Shown: piece after piece, positions 10,005 through 20,469 of the stretch
Position numbering within the stretch: the stretch's first letter is position 1
Layout: each line of letters begins with the position of its first letter
DNA from: Tricholoma matsutake
Taxonomy: Eukaryota > Basidiomycota > Agaricomycetes > Agaricales > Tricholomataceae
Reading direction: 5' to 3'
NCBI GenBank assembly: GCA_026075535.2
Contig: AP026541.1
Coordinates: 1,302,001-1,366,000 of the forward strand
DNA: 64,000 bases
Made by a program: the position numbers and the translations under genes
The notes under the pieces: generated by a model
What the model was told of the DNA's origin: nothing
The model's input: the letters and a program-made list of their open reading frames with translations, nothing else
Databases searched by the model: none

Positions 10005-12123
10005 CCACTGTTCGACTTGACAGGAAAGGAGGCATGGAGGTGGGATAATGCACAACAGGAGGCATTCAAAAAGCTTAAGGAGATGGTCACTTCTGCTCCG
10101 ATCCTTACCTTTGCTGACAATTCACGTCCTTTTTGTGTAGAAGCCGACAGTTCTGACTTTGCGATGGGCACTGTGTTGTCTCAGCAGTCTCCAGAGGACC
10201 AGAAGTGGCATCCTGTTGCGTTCTACTCCAAAAGCCTTAGTGCTGTTGAGTGAAACTATGAGATCCATGACAAGGAGATGTTGGCGATAATGCGTGCGCT
10301 TGAGGAGTGGCGACACTTCCTCGAGGGTGCCCAACACAAGGTGGAAATTTGGATGGATCACAAGAATCTCGAGTACTTCATGACAGCCAAGAAATTGAAC
10401 CGTTGTCAAGCTCGTTGGTCCCTGTATCTATCTAGATTCGACTTCTCCTTGCACCACCGTCCGGGTCGCAGCATGGGGAAGACCGATGCCCTATCCCAAC
10501 GTGCAGACCATGGGGATGGCAGCGGTGACAACCAAAACATTATGCTGTTGCAGCCAGACCTGTTCACCATTCGGGCACTGGAAGGCATCGTACCCCAGGG
10601 CGAGGAGCGGGACATCCTACGTGACATTTGTTGCGCAAACCATAGCAGTTTACATGAGGATGTTGTTGCCCGAGCTGTTAAAGAACTGAGGAAGGGATCG
10701 ACCCTTTCCTTACGTGCGGCAGAGTGGGCTGAAAAGGAGGACTTGTTGTATTTCAGGGATCACATCTATGTTCCCAATGACCCAGACCTTCGCCGGCGCA
10801 TCATATCCCAACACCATGACTCACAGATTGCTGGCCACCCCAGATGCTGGAAGACCTTGGAGCTCACCTCACGTAACTATTGGTGGCCACAAATGTCACA
10901 GCTCATTGGTCAGTATTGTTGCACTTGTGACCTTTGCTTACACACCAAGGTTCCTCGTCGCAAGCCTATTGGTGAGCTACACCCTCTTCCTGTTCCAGAG
11001 AGTCGTTGGGATGTCGTCAGCATCGACTTTGTGGTGGAATTGCCAGAGTCAAACGGGTTTGATGTGGTGATGTGCACAGTTGACTCAGTGGGAAAACACG
11101 CTCACTTCATTCCCACTCACACCACTGTCAGTGCCCTAGGTGCCGCTCGACTCTACCTCCACCACGTGTGGAAATTACATGGACTTCCTGGTGCCTTCCT
11201 CTCGGATCGTGGCCCTCAGTTCATGGCAGAGTTCACTCGTGAGCTGTACCGACTCCTGGGGATCAAACTCCTCGCTTCAACCGCTTATCACCCACAAACT
11301 GATGGCCAGACAGAGCGAGTCAACCAGGAACTGGAGCAGTACATCTGCCTCTTTGTCAATGAATTGGGATGATCTCCTTCCTTTGGCCGAGTTCGGATAC
11401 AACAACCATGTCCATGCTTCCACTCAACAGACCCCTTTCCTCTTAGACACTGGACAACATCCACGCATGGGATTTGAACCTCGCCAAACTCCCTCACACA
11501 TCGAGACAGTGAATGAGTTCACAGAACGCATGAGGGATAGCTTGGAGGAGGCAAGGGCAGCCTTAGCAAAGGTGAAGGACAACATGGTGCGATTTTACAA
11601 CCAACGCCACTCCCCAACCCCTCAGTACAAGGTTGGTGATCGAGTTTATCTTGACTCCAGTGACATCTCCACTACCCGTCTGTCCAAAAAACTCTCCCAT
11701 CGCTTCCTGGGACCTTTCCCCATTGTCAAGTGCGTTGGAATGCATGCCTATCGTCTACGCCTCCCAGCCTCCATGTCCAGACTCCATCCCATCTTCCATG
11801 TCATCCAATTGCTTCCAGCTCCCCCAGATCTGTTCCCGGGATGCCATTCACACCCACCACCACCACCTACAGTGATCGAGGGAGAACCCCAATATGAAGT
11901 CGAGTCAATCTTGGACAGCCATTTGTGTTGAGGAAAACTCCAGTATTTGGTACATTGGAAGGGTTATGGGTATGAGGAGAACTCATAGGTCCAAGAGTCT
12001 GATGTGAATGCCCCTCGGTTAATCAAGGAATTCCACCGACGGCACACTGCTGCACCGCATCACATTCAAGTCACGGACTTTGGTTGTATGCAATTTTGAA
12101 TGCATCGGGGTGATGCATCTTAG
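10005..12123 (+). pseudogene. pol: RNase H, integrase and chromodomain of element C
   Basis: RNase H shows EADSSDFAMG, HDKEMLAIM and DHKNLEYF, with one TGA at about 10251. The integrase zinc finger (HHDSQIAGHP then CDLCLH) is followed by the core: [27 protein letters not shown] and YHPQTDGQTERVNQELEQY with the catalytic Glu. At about 11363 an 11-bp deletion relative to D shifts the frame. Past it the C-terminal integrase region (YKVGDRVYLDSSDIS, SRLHPIFHV) leads to a chromodomain (YEVESILDSH, YLVHWKGYGYEEN), broken by TGA at 11928 and TAG at 11986. The product would process RNA and insert cDNA, the chromodomain steering to chromatin marks. Ends TAG 12121-12123. Confidence 0.88.
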
Positions 12124-12134
12124 AGAGGGGGTGA
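12120..12134 (+). other. polypurine tract of element C
   Basis: TTAGAGAGGGGGTGA immediately precedes the 3' LTR and is the expected plus-strand primer. D has the same tract with one change (35945-35959). Confidence 0.8.
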
Positions 12135-12560
12135 TGTAAGGGGACTAGGGGGGTGCCCTGTGTGTTTTTCCTATTTTTTATGTTCATCCTATATTTTTCC
12201 CCACCTCATTTCCTTCTATTCTTCATTTTCTATGATTTTTCCGGATTTTATTACTAATTTTCCCTTGCTATCATGTTTGTACATCTTGACACTTTTATAT
12301 TTAGAGGCGGAGTACCCCTTCCGACACATACCCCTTGGTATGATGTCATTCGGCAGCCTTGATCCGCCTATCTCTGCCTTTTTCTATTTTTAGGTTATAT
12401 TTGATTTTTGTCATCTTCACATATACTGGGCATCAGCAAGGGGATCCTTAGAGTTTTCTCTTCGGATTTCCCTTTGCTAGGTGTGTCCCCAATGCCTGTA
12501 TTATGTAGTATAATTTTAACTTCGGATTTCCCTTTGCTAGAGGCTTAGGTTGCCCTTATA
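12135..12560 (+). repeat. 3' LTR of element C
   Basis: 426 bp, TGTAAGGGGACTAGG to CCCTTATA, nearly identical to 6536-6962. Differences seen by eye are nine transitions, one transversion and a one-base indel. Confidence 0.93.
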
Positions 12561-13650
12561 CCCACAATCCACCCCACAAGCAGTGGCTCATGGGGCTGGA
12601 GGTGGTGTGTTGTTGGCCCCATCATCATCGTCTGTCGTGGTTGGTGGCCGTGCTTTGTGATCTGGGGGTTCTGGTGCTGGTAGGTGGTGGCATCATCATT
12701 GTCGTCGACTGCACACTCACAATCCACCCTATGAGCAGAGGCTCGCAGGTGTGGGGTGGATGTGTTGGGTTGTCTTGTGTCCGGCCATCATTACCAGTAG
12801 AGTAGAACCTATAAAACAAAAGAAACAAGTTAGTTAGTTTATAAAAACAAAAAGCAAACAAAAAAAAACTTACATAGGGCCCAAGCAATGCAATCTGCGT
12901 CGTTTGGGCCCGTGTTCCATGCAGTTGGCTCATTTGTGGGTGGTGGTGTCGTTACCAGTAGATTATAACCTAGAAAACTAAAGAAACAGGTTAGTTAAAT
13001 TATCAAAACAAAAAGTGCATGAAAGAAAAACTTACGTAGGGCCCAAACAATGCACATTGCATTGTTTGGGCCTGCATTCTGTGAAGTCGGCTCGTTTGCG
13101 GGTGGTGGCGTTGTTACCAGTATGCTGGTAGGGGGTTCTGGTGCTGGTAGGCAGTGGCGTCATCATTGTCATTGACTGCACATGCTCACGATCCACCCTA
13201 CAAGCAGAGGCTCGCAGGCATGGGGTGGGTGTGTTGGGTTGTCTCGTGTCCAGCCATCATTGCCAGTAGAGTAGAACCTATAAAACAAAAGAAATGAGTT
13301 AGTTTATAAAAACAAAAAGCAAACGAAAAAACTTACACAGGGCCCGTGTTGGCTCGTTTGCGGGTGGTGGCATCGTTACCAGTAGATTATAACCTATAAA
13401 ACTAAAGAAACAAGTTAATTAGTTTATAAAAACAAAAAGCAAATGAAAAAAACTTATGTGTGGCCCAAACAATGCAGATCACATCATTTGGGCCCATGTT
13501 GGCTCATTTGCAGGTGGTGGCATTGTTACCAGTAGATTATAACCTAGAAAACTAAAGAAACAGATTAGTTAGTTTATAAAAACAAAAAGCAAATGAAAAA
13601 AAAACTTATGTAGGGCCCAAATGACGCAGCAGGTTGTGTCGTTTGGGTCC
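12561..13650. repeat. two classes of palindrome in the module array
   Basis: Class 1 is an imperfect inverted repeat of the form GGGCCCAAAYRAYGCA..TGCATTGTTTGGGCC, at about 12877-12911, 13039-13072, 13462-13495 and 13613-13650. Class 2 is TGAGCAGAGGCTCGCA-like (GAGC..GCTC), at 12572-12595, 12726-12750 and 13196-13220. Each sits inside an exon-like segment at a fixed place relative to the intron-like spacer. Confidence 0.8.
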
Positions 13651-13882
13651 GCATTCCATCCAGTCGGCTTGTTTGAAGGTGGTGGTGATGGTGGAGTGGG
13701 CGTGGGAATGGTGGCAGTGGGTGTCCACACAGTGGTGGTGGTGGTAGAATGGAGAGGAGGGAGGCAGCAGCATGGTCGAGAGTGGTGGTGATGGTTGATG
13801 AGCTGGCAGTGTTGATGACACAGCTGTGTGCTTTGTCATGCACAGCCACCCCAATGGTACCTAGAGCAGTTAGTGGACACAC
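12561..13882 (-). pseudogene. tandem exon-intron module array (Thr/Pro-rich repeat protein or its remnant)
   Basis: Read on the minus strand, at least five intron-like spacers lie at 13544-13609, 13394-13457, 13278-13336, 12970-13035 and 12809-12873 (59-66 nt). Each is T-rich with a CTAAC branch-like motif and ends in TAG; three keep a GTAAG donor and two have ATAAG. The exons between are similar. The 12874-12969 exon is 96 nt, so it preserves phase, and reads YNLLVTTPPPTNEPTAWN followed by GPNDADCIAWAL; related versions end GPNNAMCIVWAL and WNADPNDTTCC..IWAL. Longer exons add a CEPLLIGW segment. One copy is shifted by a 10-nt deletion and the donor losses suggest decay. Function unknown; no known domain recognised. 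The hAT-like element at 49110 carries related modules. Confidence 0.55.
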
Positions 13883-13890
13883 TTTGTAAG

Positions 13891-14209
13891 TCTATGTGGT
13901 GTAGTGGTTATATTGGCTGTGCTGAAATGTTGTTGTCTAATGCCTAGGGTTCAATTCTGCCTTGTGTCATTTATTTTATTACTTAGTATTAAGGACTCCT
14001 GGTTCAATCCTACTGGATTCCTCATAGTCCAAGTCCTGGGGAATTCCTGGAATGGTACCAGGAAGAGCCCAATTTACCAGGATTATACCAGGAATCCTAC
14101 TGGAAGAGAAACTGCCAGGAATAAACCATTTGGAGGACAATGGCTGAAGCAGGGACTACCAGGAAGACCAGGATTCCTCCAGGAATACATGGGGCAGTGT
14201 AAAGAGCTC
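13891..14209 (+). mobile_element. tRNA-derived SINE, copy 3
   Basis: A box TGGTGTAGTGG (13897-13907) and B box GGTTCAATTC (13948-13957) are spaced as in a tRNA gene. The head resembles Asp/Glu-type tRNAs more than that of copy 2. The tail is rich in CCTGG/CCAGG (about 14010-14190) and ends TGGGGCAGTGTAAAG, the 3' terminus of the other copies. It forms the right end of the 8.6 kb insertion. Confidence 0.65.
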
Positions 14210-14220
14210 TGACTCTGCCT
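14210..14220. repeat. 11-bp target-site duplication, right
   Basis: Second TGACTCTGCCT, identical to 5631-5641. Element B coding sequence continues directly from it. Confidence 0.92.
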
Positions 14221-14651
14221 ATGTCACTGCGGAAAATATCTGCACCACCCGCCCCCTCCAAAAAGAACCACGGTCCTTTTGAAATCATCGTCCACCCGGG
14301 TACTCACTCAGTCACCCTGCGGCTCCCAGACCACATGTGGGCCATCCACCCTGTCTTCCATGTCTCTCAACTAGATAAACACTCCCCGAACACCATTCCA
14401 AATCGGACACAACCTCCACCTCCTCCCATCACTATCAACAATGAGCTCGAGTATGAGATCGCCAAAGTCCTCGACTCCAAGGTTGATAATTGATGTCGAT
14501 GCAAGATTCTCTACCTCATCCGATGGGAAGGTTACCAGGGAACCAATGAGGAAACCTCCTAGTTACCCACTACAGAACTTGACCATGCCCAGGAACTCCT
14601 TGCAGATTTTCACAACCGCTACCTGCAGAAACCTGGTCCATTACCCGCTTA
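14210..14651 (+). pseudogene. pol: C-terminal part of element B pol with chromodomain
   Basis: After the duplication the B frame reads DSAYVTAENICTTRP, then shifts by one frame and continues with FEIIVHPGTHSVTLRLP, a HPVFHVSQL motif of the integrase C-terminal region and a Pro-rich linker. The chromodomain follows (YEIAKVLDSK, then ILYLIRWEGYQGTNEE and an ELADF-like end), broken by TGA at 14491 and TAG at 14561. The chromodomain places B among chromoviruses. No 3' LTR is recognised downstream. Confidence 0.8.
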
Positions 14652-14741
14652 AAAATCTATTCATGTTACTTATTCACTCAGTTGGATATCAGAAACAAAC
14701 TTATATTGAAAAAAGAAATTTTTTTGGATCCGACCAGATCC

Positions 14742-15769
14742 CTACACTACCTCCGCTTCCCCCTCTCCATCTTCCCCAATTCTGCTCCCTTCTCCACCCT
14801 CGTCCTTCTCTCCACCCTCTTCATCATCCTCACTCTCCTCAACTTCCACTCGCCTCTTCTCGAGGTACCTCTGGAAACCCACCCAGTCATCTCCAGACTG
14901 GCGGATCCCACGTCTTTCCCATTGGGACTCTCTCACTGCCCACTCCACCTCTTCCTCATCCTCATCACTCTCCTCCTTGGCAGTTTCATCTGCCTCCCAC
15001 TCTGGGTCCATCACATCCTGGACCTCCTCCATCGACTCCCACACCACCATTGCCACCTTGGCAAACCCCTTCCAGACTACCTTCACCAGCTCCGCACTTT
15101 CTCCGCCACTCCCTGTTGGGACCGTCGTCCCCACTGCAGATCCCACCAGTTTTGCTGCAGGGGCCTCCTGCCCCTCCCACACTACCTCCTCGCACTTATG
15201 TTTGACATGCATGCAATTGTCGCACATGCATCCCTTCACACCCATCTTGAAACACGAGATTCTCTGATATTTGCATCTAGGCCGCTTGTCAGTAAGAGAA
15301 CACTGAGAAGGGAAACAATTATGCACCTTTTGCAGGGCAACGCGGCCTGCACCCGCACTGGACCCTCCGACTCCTCCGACCCCACTCGTGCCTTCGACTT
15401 GGCAACTCTCTTTTTCTTTGGGGACTTGCTCCCCTCAGCCTCATCTTCCAAACCTGTGGCCGCAGCTGCCCACTTTTTCTCTGCTCGTTTTGTGGCCAAT
15501 GCCTCCTTCTTTTGTGTCTCTGCCTGGTGCCTCTGCTCCGCCTTTGCAGCCTCCTCCTCTGCTGCCTTCTGTGCCTCCTGCACCCGACACTCCTCCTCCC
15601 TTGCCGCCTCCTCCAGTTCCTTTACCTCCCGTTCCATCTGTTTCTTCATCTCCCACTCCCTCTGTTTGTATTGGGCTTTCATTGCGGCCAATTTGAGTTG
15701 GGCAGAGGTTGCTGGGGGGGACATATTTGATGGTGATGAGAGTAGGAAACAACGAGAAAATTTTTTCAA
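14742..15769 (-). pseudogene. Lys-rich coiled-coil, Cys-rich hypothetical protein (frameshifted)
   Basis: From an ATG at 15767-15769 the first 150 residues are a charged helix (MKAQYKQREWEMKKQ, many EAA/EEE heptads) likely to form a coiled coil, with a basic KKKRVAKSK stretch that could act as a nuclear signal. At about 15340 (PCKRC) the frame changes. The other frame continues with a Cys-rich region (HNCFPSQC, RPRCKYQ, a GCMCDNCMHVKHKCE cluster) and a Glu/Asp-rich C terminus ending near 14742. The CxxC/CxxxxC spacing recalls Zn-binding clusters of expanded basidiomycete hypothetical families, but I cannot name a family. The shift is either a broken frame or an unrecognised intron. The gene lies antisense just downstream of element B. 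Confidence 0.5.
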
Positions 15770-15802
15770 TCAACTACCACATCCAGAAATCCAACCAACT
15801 TC

Positions 15803-15850
15803 CTCATTTGGACTCGAACCCTCACGTGCCTCGTAGGCTTGGCACTAAGG
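15803..15850 (-). other. tRNA-like remnant with B box
   Basis: On the minus strand the sequence has a perfect pol III B-box core (GGTTCGAGTCC) preceded by GTGCC..GGCAC, which could pair as a stem. No A box is found at the right distance and the T-stem does not pair well, so this is a SINE or tRNA fragment rather than a tRNA gene. Confidence 0.4.
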
Positions 15851-16560
15851 GGGAAATACGGTCACAAACTGTTCCTCGTCCACTCAGAACCCACAACCCT
15901 CCGACCATTTTCCGCACTTCGAACCCAACATTTGTCTACTCCTCCCGATTTCATTCCTGGCCGCCTTGCACTGCTCACACTGCTGTGCACCAGGCTGCCT
16001 TGTACAGCATCCACAGCTGCCTTCCCAAGGCTGCTGTCTCTATTGCATATTTGACTATGGATTCCTGTGCAGCTCCTGCTAGGTAATTTATCTATGCAGT
16101 CGAGACACAGCCACAATTTCTGTTTCTGTCCCGCTTTTATTCTGGACTCTAGTATTTAAGCTTAGTTAGTTTCACATTGTATTCCTTAGTTCATATATTG
16201 ACATAGACTCGACTTTAATCTGCCAATCTAAACTCCTTCTACTCCAACCTCAGTTCTCTAAGAGTCTGAACTCCATTCGACTCGACCTCTAGTCTCCCTC
16301 TGAAGTTCTAACCTCACCTGAACTTAACCTAAGTCCCCCTGTACTCCTCCCACATTTACCCACACTTTCTTGCTCCTACCTCCAAATCCTCAACTTGAAA
16401 ATAGGACACCAGACAAGGTGAAGGGCGCAGCTTCTTACAAGCTGAAGCCAAGTCCTTTCCATTTCCCCTCCCACAGAATCCGCATTGACCCGACAAACTC
16501 CCACTATTATCACCCGCAGTGTCTGATCAGATTCTGAAAGCATCCTCTAGGATTAGTTCT
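15851..16560. other. no gene recognised
   Basis: Mixed sequence. A TATTTAAG element near 16150 and pyrimidine-rich stretches to 16480 could be a promoter or an old LTR, but no matching second copy is visible in the window. Confidence 0.3.
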
Positions 16561-16564
16561 TAAC

Positions 16565-16705
16565 ATCCACTGGCGATGTACTTGCCATCCAGAGAGAACT
16601 CCAATGCATGGACAGGACTCTTATGTGACTCCAGGTTATTTGTGTGCTTGAAGTCATGAATGTCGCCAAAGACATAAGATGCTGTAGGATACATGGCAAG
16701 CAAGA
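16565..16705 (-). pseudogene. WD40-repeat fragment
   Basis: The minus strand reads SYVFGDIHDFKHTNNLESHK, then SPVHALEFSLDGKYIASG and a stop. This matches, residue for residue in most places, the SYVFDIEFSNLEVIG and SPIHAMKFSPDGRYIASG segment of the larger WD40 pseudogene ending at 38261. The Gly-His/Asp-Gly pattern is that of one WD40 blade. Nothing else of the gene is evident around it, so it is a paralogous remnant. Confidence 0.7.
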
Positions 16706-16749
16706 TCAAGGTTCTATCGATTGCGAGGATGATTGTCTAGGCATCTACA

Positions 16750-18900
16750 ATCTTAAGGGGATAGAATTGTTATGTAAATTCGGAACATGAGTGTGTGTAC
16801 CCACTTTTGGACAGGCATCCCATCGCAATTGCAAATAATGGCGAACATCCCATCATATAATGATTGGATCGGATATGGTCAGTACCAGCCGTTGATCATG
16901 ACAGCTTCCAAATTTCACTTACAAGCTTAAGTTTGCCAATATATTGGGTGACACTGCATGTACCTTAGGTTGAAGCCTGTAACCGAAGATGGACATTGAG
17001 ATCCAGGATCAAGGTGTGCACTTTACACATGTATGAGGGACCCACGACACACGCAGTATACATGTGCCTAAGCTCACAATATATAGGACTAGATATAGAT
17101 GACCATTTGAAGGCCATGGTGCAAGCCTAGGATATGTTGTGACTGAAAAACAAGTAATTAAAAAAACAACAGAGCATTTTGATAATGTCACACTCGGCCG
17201 ATGGAAAACTGTGCACTTCACTCTTGTGGCCATGGTGTCAGCTAGCAATCAGGATAGCCAGAAAATTCGAGGTTTAAATCATCACCAGGCCTAGGTAAAC
17301 ATTAATTAGTATTTTTGGGGGTAGCCTTGCATTTGATGTTCAAGGACAGAGGCTCTTACACACAGATTCCTCAGCAAAACACGGCATGAGCCAACATAAT
17401 ATATGCATAGGTTTGCCGTTTCTAGATCTTAAGGAATTGCCAGGTCAACGCATATAGTTTCCCTGTTCACCTTTGTAATTAAGTCATAGAATTTTGATTG
17501 TTGGGAGCATCTGACCTCACCATGATCAATATCCTCCCCCAAATGTGTTGCTACCCACAATCAGCCCTCATTGAATTATTTTTCTATCAGATACATGTGC
17601 ATGCCTGCATGCCGGTTATAGCTCATCTGAAGGTGTAGATCTACAAGCGTGGACAGGCCTCGCATCAGTGTTATGCTCAATATTGTGGACTAGAAAGCCT
17701 ACCCTGGGGCAAAGATTTACTGAACATTAATATTCCTTCTTTCCAACCCACCCTGAATTTTGAATGATTTGTCCTCATCGATCTCTGCCTCACATAAGCA
17801 ACACACCCTCTGGAAACGTCATGATCAACAAAATGCCTGCACAAAGGGTTTGCACATTTTCTCTGTACATCTCCCCAGCTGACTTGTTAAATCTAGGCCA
17901 CCGTCAAAGGATATTTTTATCCATTAGTCAGCGCAAGGTGCATGTGCCATCTTGACTACCAATGTGATGACAGAAAGGAGGCGGGAGGTCTCCCTTGAGT
18001 CCCTGCAAATTCTCAGTTTACACATCACAATCAGTTTGTAAAAATGCACACTGCTATCATCGTCATTGGAGAAAAGTGCTTTATGGTCTATGGCTGGTTT
18101 AGTATGAACCACAACGATGCTACAAATGAAAGTCTCCTCTGCGTCAAACCCAGCACACTCTGGCGGGGGGAAATTCTCATACTCTGTCTTGGGTACTGAG
18201 TCCCATATATGGTGCAGCCCAAGGTTAAAGGAAATGTTCTAGATGAAGTAGCAGCCCTGTGCATATGCCTATTAATGCTTTCTTAGATAAAGAGCCTCAA
18301 CATACTATTAGATTCATCTCGTGGACTACTAAGAGTTTTGATGCAAAGTGTCTCCCTCCTCGACAGATCACAGGTTTTTTTTTTGATCTGCACCCTTCAT
18401 CGCAGTGATATCTCTTTTTCTACTAGTCACAGTACTAAGACAGTGATCGTTATAACTAGTATATGTCCGACTTCCAGCTCATCTCCTGAGGGCCTCCTCC
18501 CAGTAGCTAGTCAATTAGTTGTAACATGGAATGTAATGGTATACCAATTGCTGATGAACTATGATCTGAATATGTTGTGATTATGTATGAGGTCACCACT
18601 ATGCCGAGCACCTCCCTATTGTATGTAAAGGTCATGATAATAACCAACATTTACAAGTCCTTCACCTCCTTGATATAATGCCCAGAACTCCGCATAGGAG
18701 CGGTGGCGGGCTGTGCAGGTAGACCTCGTGGAGGTATACATATCGATAGATAGCCAGGATAGACCTACAACTAGCAGCACTAAGTACATCCAGTGCGAGA
18801 TGGAGACCCAGGTACACCTCGCAGATACAGAACTCTGATGCAGCAAGGTTAACACAGCTTTGTGAGAGGGGAATATACTCGCAATCTTCACGTAGAATTG
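16750..18900. other. no gene recognised
   Basis: AT-rich sequence with many stops in all frames; only scattered short ORFs without recognisable motifs. Confidence 0.4.
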
Positions 18901-18911
18901 CTTAACATCTA

Positions 18912-20459
18912 TCAGCATCTGAAAGAATCAATGTATCTAGGCTTGCTTTGCCAATAAGATGAAGGATATCTTACCTTGTTCCTTCTGCTATCTTCTTCCT
19001 CTTCTGGCCCTTCAATCTCAATGCTCACGGGGTCGAGATTGTAGCTATTGGCTGCTGACACTGCTCCATACTCATCATTGTTGACCTCTATTCTACATTC
19101 AGTCTTCTCAGGAATTAGGCTGGCAACTGCCAGTGGTGAGGTGGCACTCAGTGTCTCGCTCACACTGTCTACAATGTCTGAAACTGGCTGAAAGAACAAA
19201 TGGATCTGGTCACTGAGCTCGCGATGAGAACAGGAAATCTTACAGACTTCGTTATTTTCTTCCTTTTCTGGCCCTTGGACCTTGATGCTCATGGAATCAA
19301 GATCGTAGCTGTTGGCCACCAACACCACTCTATTGTCAACCTCTATTTGAGATTCAGTCTTCTCATGGATTGGGCTGGCAACTGCGGATGGTGATATGGT
19401 ACTCGATGTCTCGCTCACACTCTCTGAAATTGGCTGGAATAGCACATGGATCTGGTCACTAAGGTTTGTGATGAGAACAGCAGATGCACCTCATTCTTTC
19501 CATCATTCTCCTCCTCCTCTTCTACCACCTTGAATTCAAATAAGGATCTGTATTTAATATCTTTCTCTATCCCAAAATTCTCACTCATACCCAACTCTGC
19601 AGCAAGACTATGATGGAACTGCTGAGAACCCCGCATGGTATCAATGTCACTGATGGACATCTCATTTATTTCAGACTCCAATCAACATTTAGTTCCCTCT
19701 AGCATATTGTATTCCCCCTTCAACTTGTTAAGTTCCCCATTGGCAACTTGAAGACTCTCTTGGAGTGAAACAATCTGGGTTGCATATTTGGCACTCTCCT
19801 TGAGCCACTTGTTCTTGTCGTCCTTATGAGAAGCTGCGGCTATCTGCAGTTTGGCGATACTTCCCTCTTGATTCAATATGGTGGTCAAGAGTAATTTGAA
19901 TTCCTCTGAGCATAATGCGTATGATCAGAATGACCCAAAAGCAAAAAAAAAAAAAAAAAGAAGTTATACTATATTTCTTTCCCTTCTCCTGTTCCATTGC
20001 AGTACATTTCAGGTGTTCTTCCATCCATTTTGTTGTTTTACCTGCAACTTTCTCCTCCAGTTCCTTGATCAGCTCCAGGTGGTTAGACTCCAAGGATGAT
20101 GATTAGAGCTAAGTGTAAACATTGAGTAACTCATGAACCTGGTTTAATTTTACCTTTGCATTCTTCTTTCGCATCACTGTCAACTCATTACATGTTCTCT
20201 GCAACTGCTTATGCAGCTCTGCCAACTGACAGTCATGCTCATTGGCTGGCTGATACTGCAGCTGCCATTCCATACTACTTATCTGGGATTTCAGCTCCTT
20301 GATATCCCCCCTAAGCTCTATGTTCTGCCAGTCAAGGGTCACATTGTGCTGCTGAAGGGCTGAAATCTCCTCCAGAACCACAGCATGCTCTTCTGGAAGA
20401 GTTGTAAGTTCCTCAACTGTCGCACTACCCTTCTGTTGAAATGCATCCATGTCTGTCAA
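18912..20459 (-). pseudogene. spliced coiled-coil protein gene with in-frame stops
   Basis: The minus strand yields a consistent model: exon 1 20459-20154 (starts MTDMDAFQQK), intron 20153-20109 (GTAAAA..TTAG, 45 nt), exon 2 20108-19970, intron 19969-19906 (GTATAA..CTCAG with a long T run, 64 nt), then a third exon from 19905. Both joins preserve the frame. The protein is a long coiled coil (LEEISALQQHNVTL, LIKELEEKVAGKTTK, SLQESLQVANGELNKLKGEY), so it is probably structural. In-frame TAA (20105-20103) and TGA (19684-19682) interrupt an otherwise continuous frame; CAA to TAA and CGA or TGG to TGA would explain them. The 3' part holds a tandem repeat. Function unknown. Confidence 0.6.
18970..19460 (-). 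repeat. tandem coding duplication of about 245 bp
   Basis: Two units of about 80 residues follow each other: LFQPISESVSETSSTIS.. and LFFQPVSDIVDSVSETLSA.., each continuing with AVASxIxEKTExxIEV, AANSYxLD and an acidic GPE.EEE end. A four-base length difference just before the first unit shifts its frame. After the second unit a proper GTAAG..TTCAG intron (about 57 nt) appears. Confidence 0.75.
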
Positions 20460-20469
20460 ATCTGCCCCT

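Larger units (their letters stand above)
6536..12560 (+). mobile_element. Ty3/gypsy chromovirus C, full-length but decayed
   Basis: Two LTRs of about 427 bp flank gag, protease, RT, RNase H, integrase and a C-terminal chromodomain. The flanking duplication is ACCCA (6531-6535 and 12560-12564, sharing the last LTR base). The LTRs differ by about ten substitutions, nine of them transitions, and one indel, by eye. A self-complementary primer site and a polypurine tract are present. It is nested inside the 5642-14209 insertion, so it is the youngest layer of a three-level nest. D (30341-36385) is a second copy and a 425 bp solo LTR lies at 61834. Confidence 0.92.
5642..14209. mobile_element. 8.6 kb inverted-end insertion in element B (2.5 kb without nested C)
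   Basis: The insertion is delimited by an 11-bp duplication and by inverted ends. The left end starts GAACTTTACACTGCCCCA; the reverse complement of the right end starts GAGCTCTTTACACTGCCCCA. The 15 bases CTTTACACTGCCCCA are identical, and a CCTGGAGGAATCCT block follows on both sides. Removing retrotransposon C leaves about 2.5 kb. Inside are SINE-like sequences pointing outward at each end and a minus-strand array of palindromic exon-like modules. An 11-bp duplication with ends beginning in G fits a Mutator-like element, but no transposase is present. The alternative is an integration event involving two SINE RNAs. Confidence 0.75.

Noticed and set aside
13891..13970. Genuine tRNA gene
   Set aside because: A and B boxes are present but acceptor and anticodon stems do not pair, and a SINE tail follows.
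14441..15836. Long plus-strand Pro/Leu/Ser-rich ORFs
   Set aside because: They are the antisense of the Lys/Glu-rich coiled-coil gene at 14742-15769, whose composition is far more protein-like.
19930..19962. Poly(A) run as a retroposed tail
   Set aside because: On the sense strand it is the T-rich tract of an intron with proper GT and AG ends that restores the reading frame.
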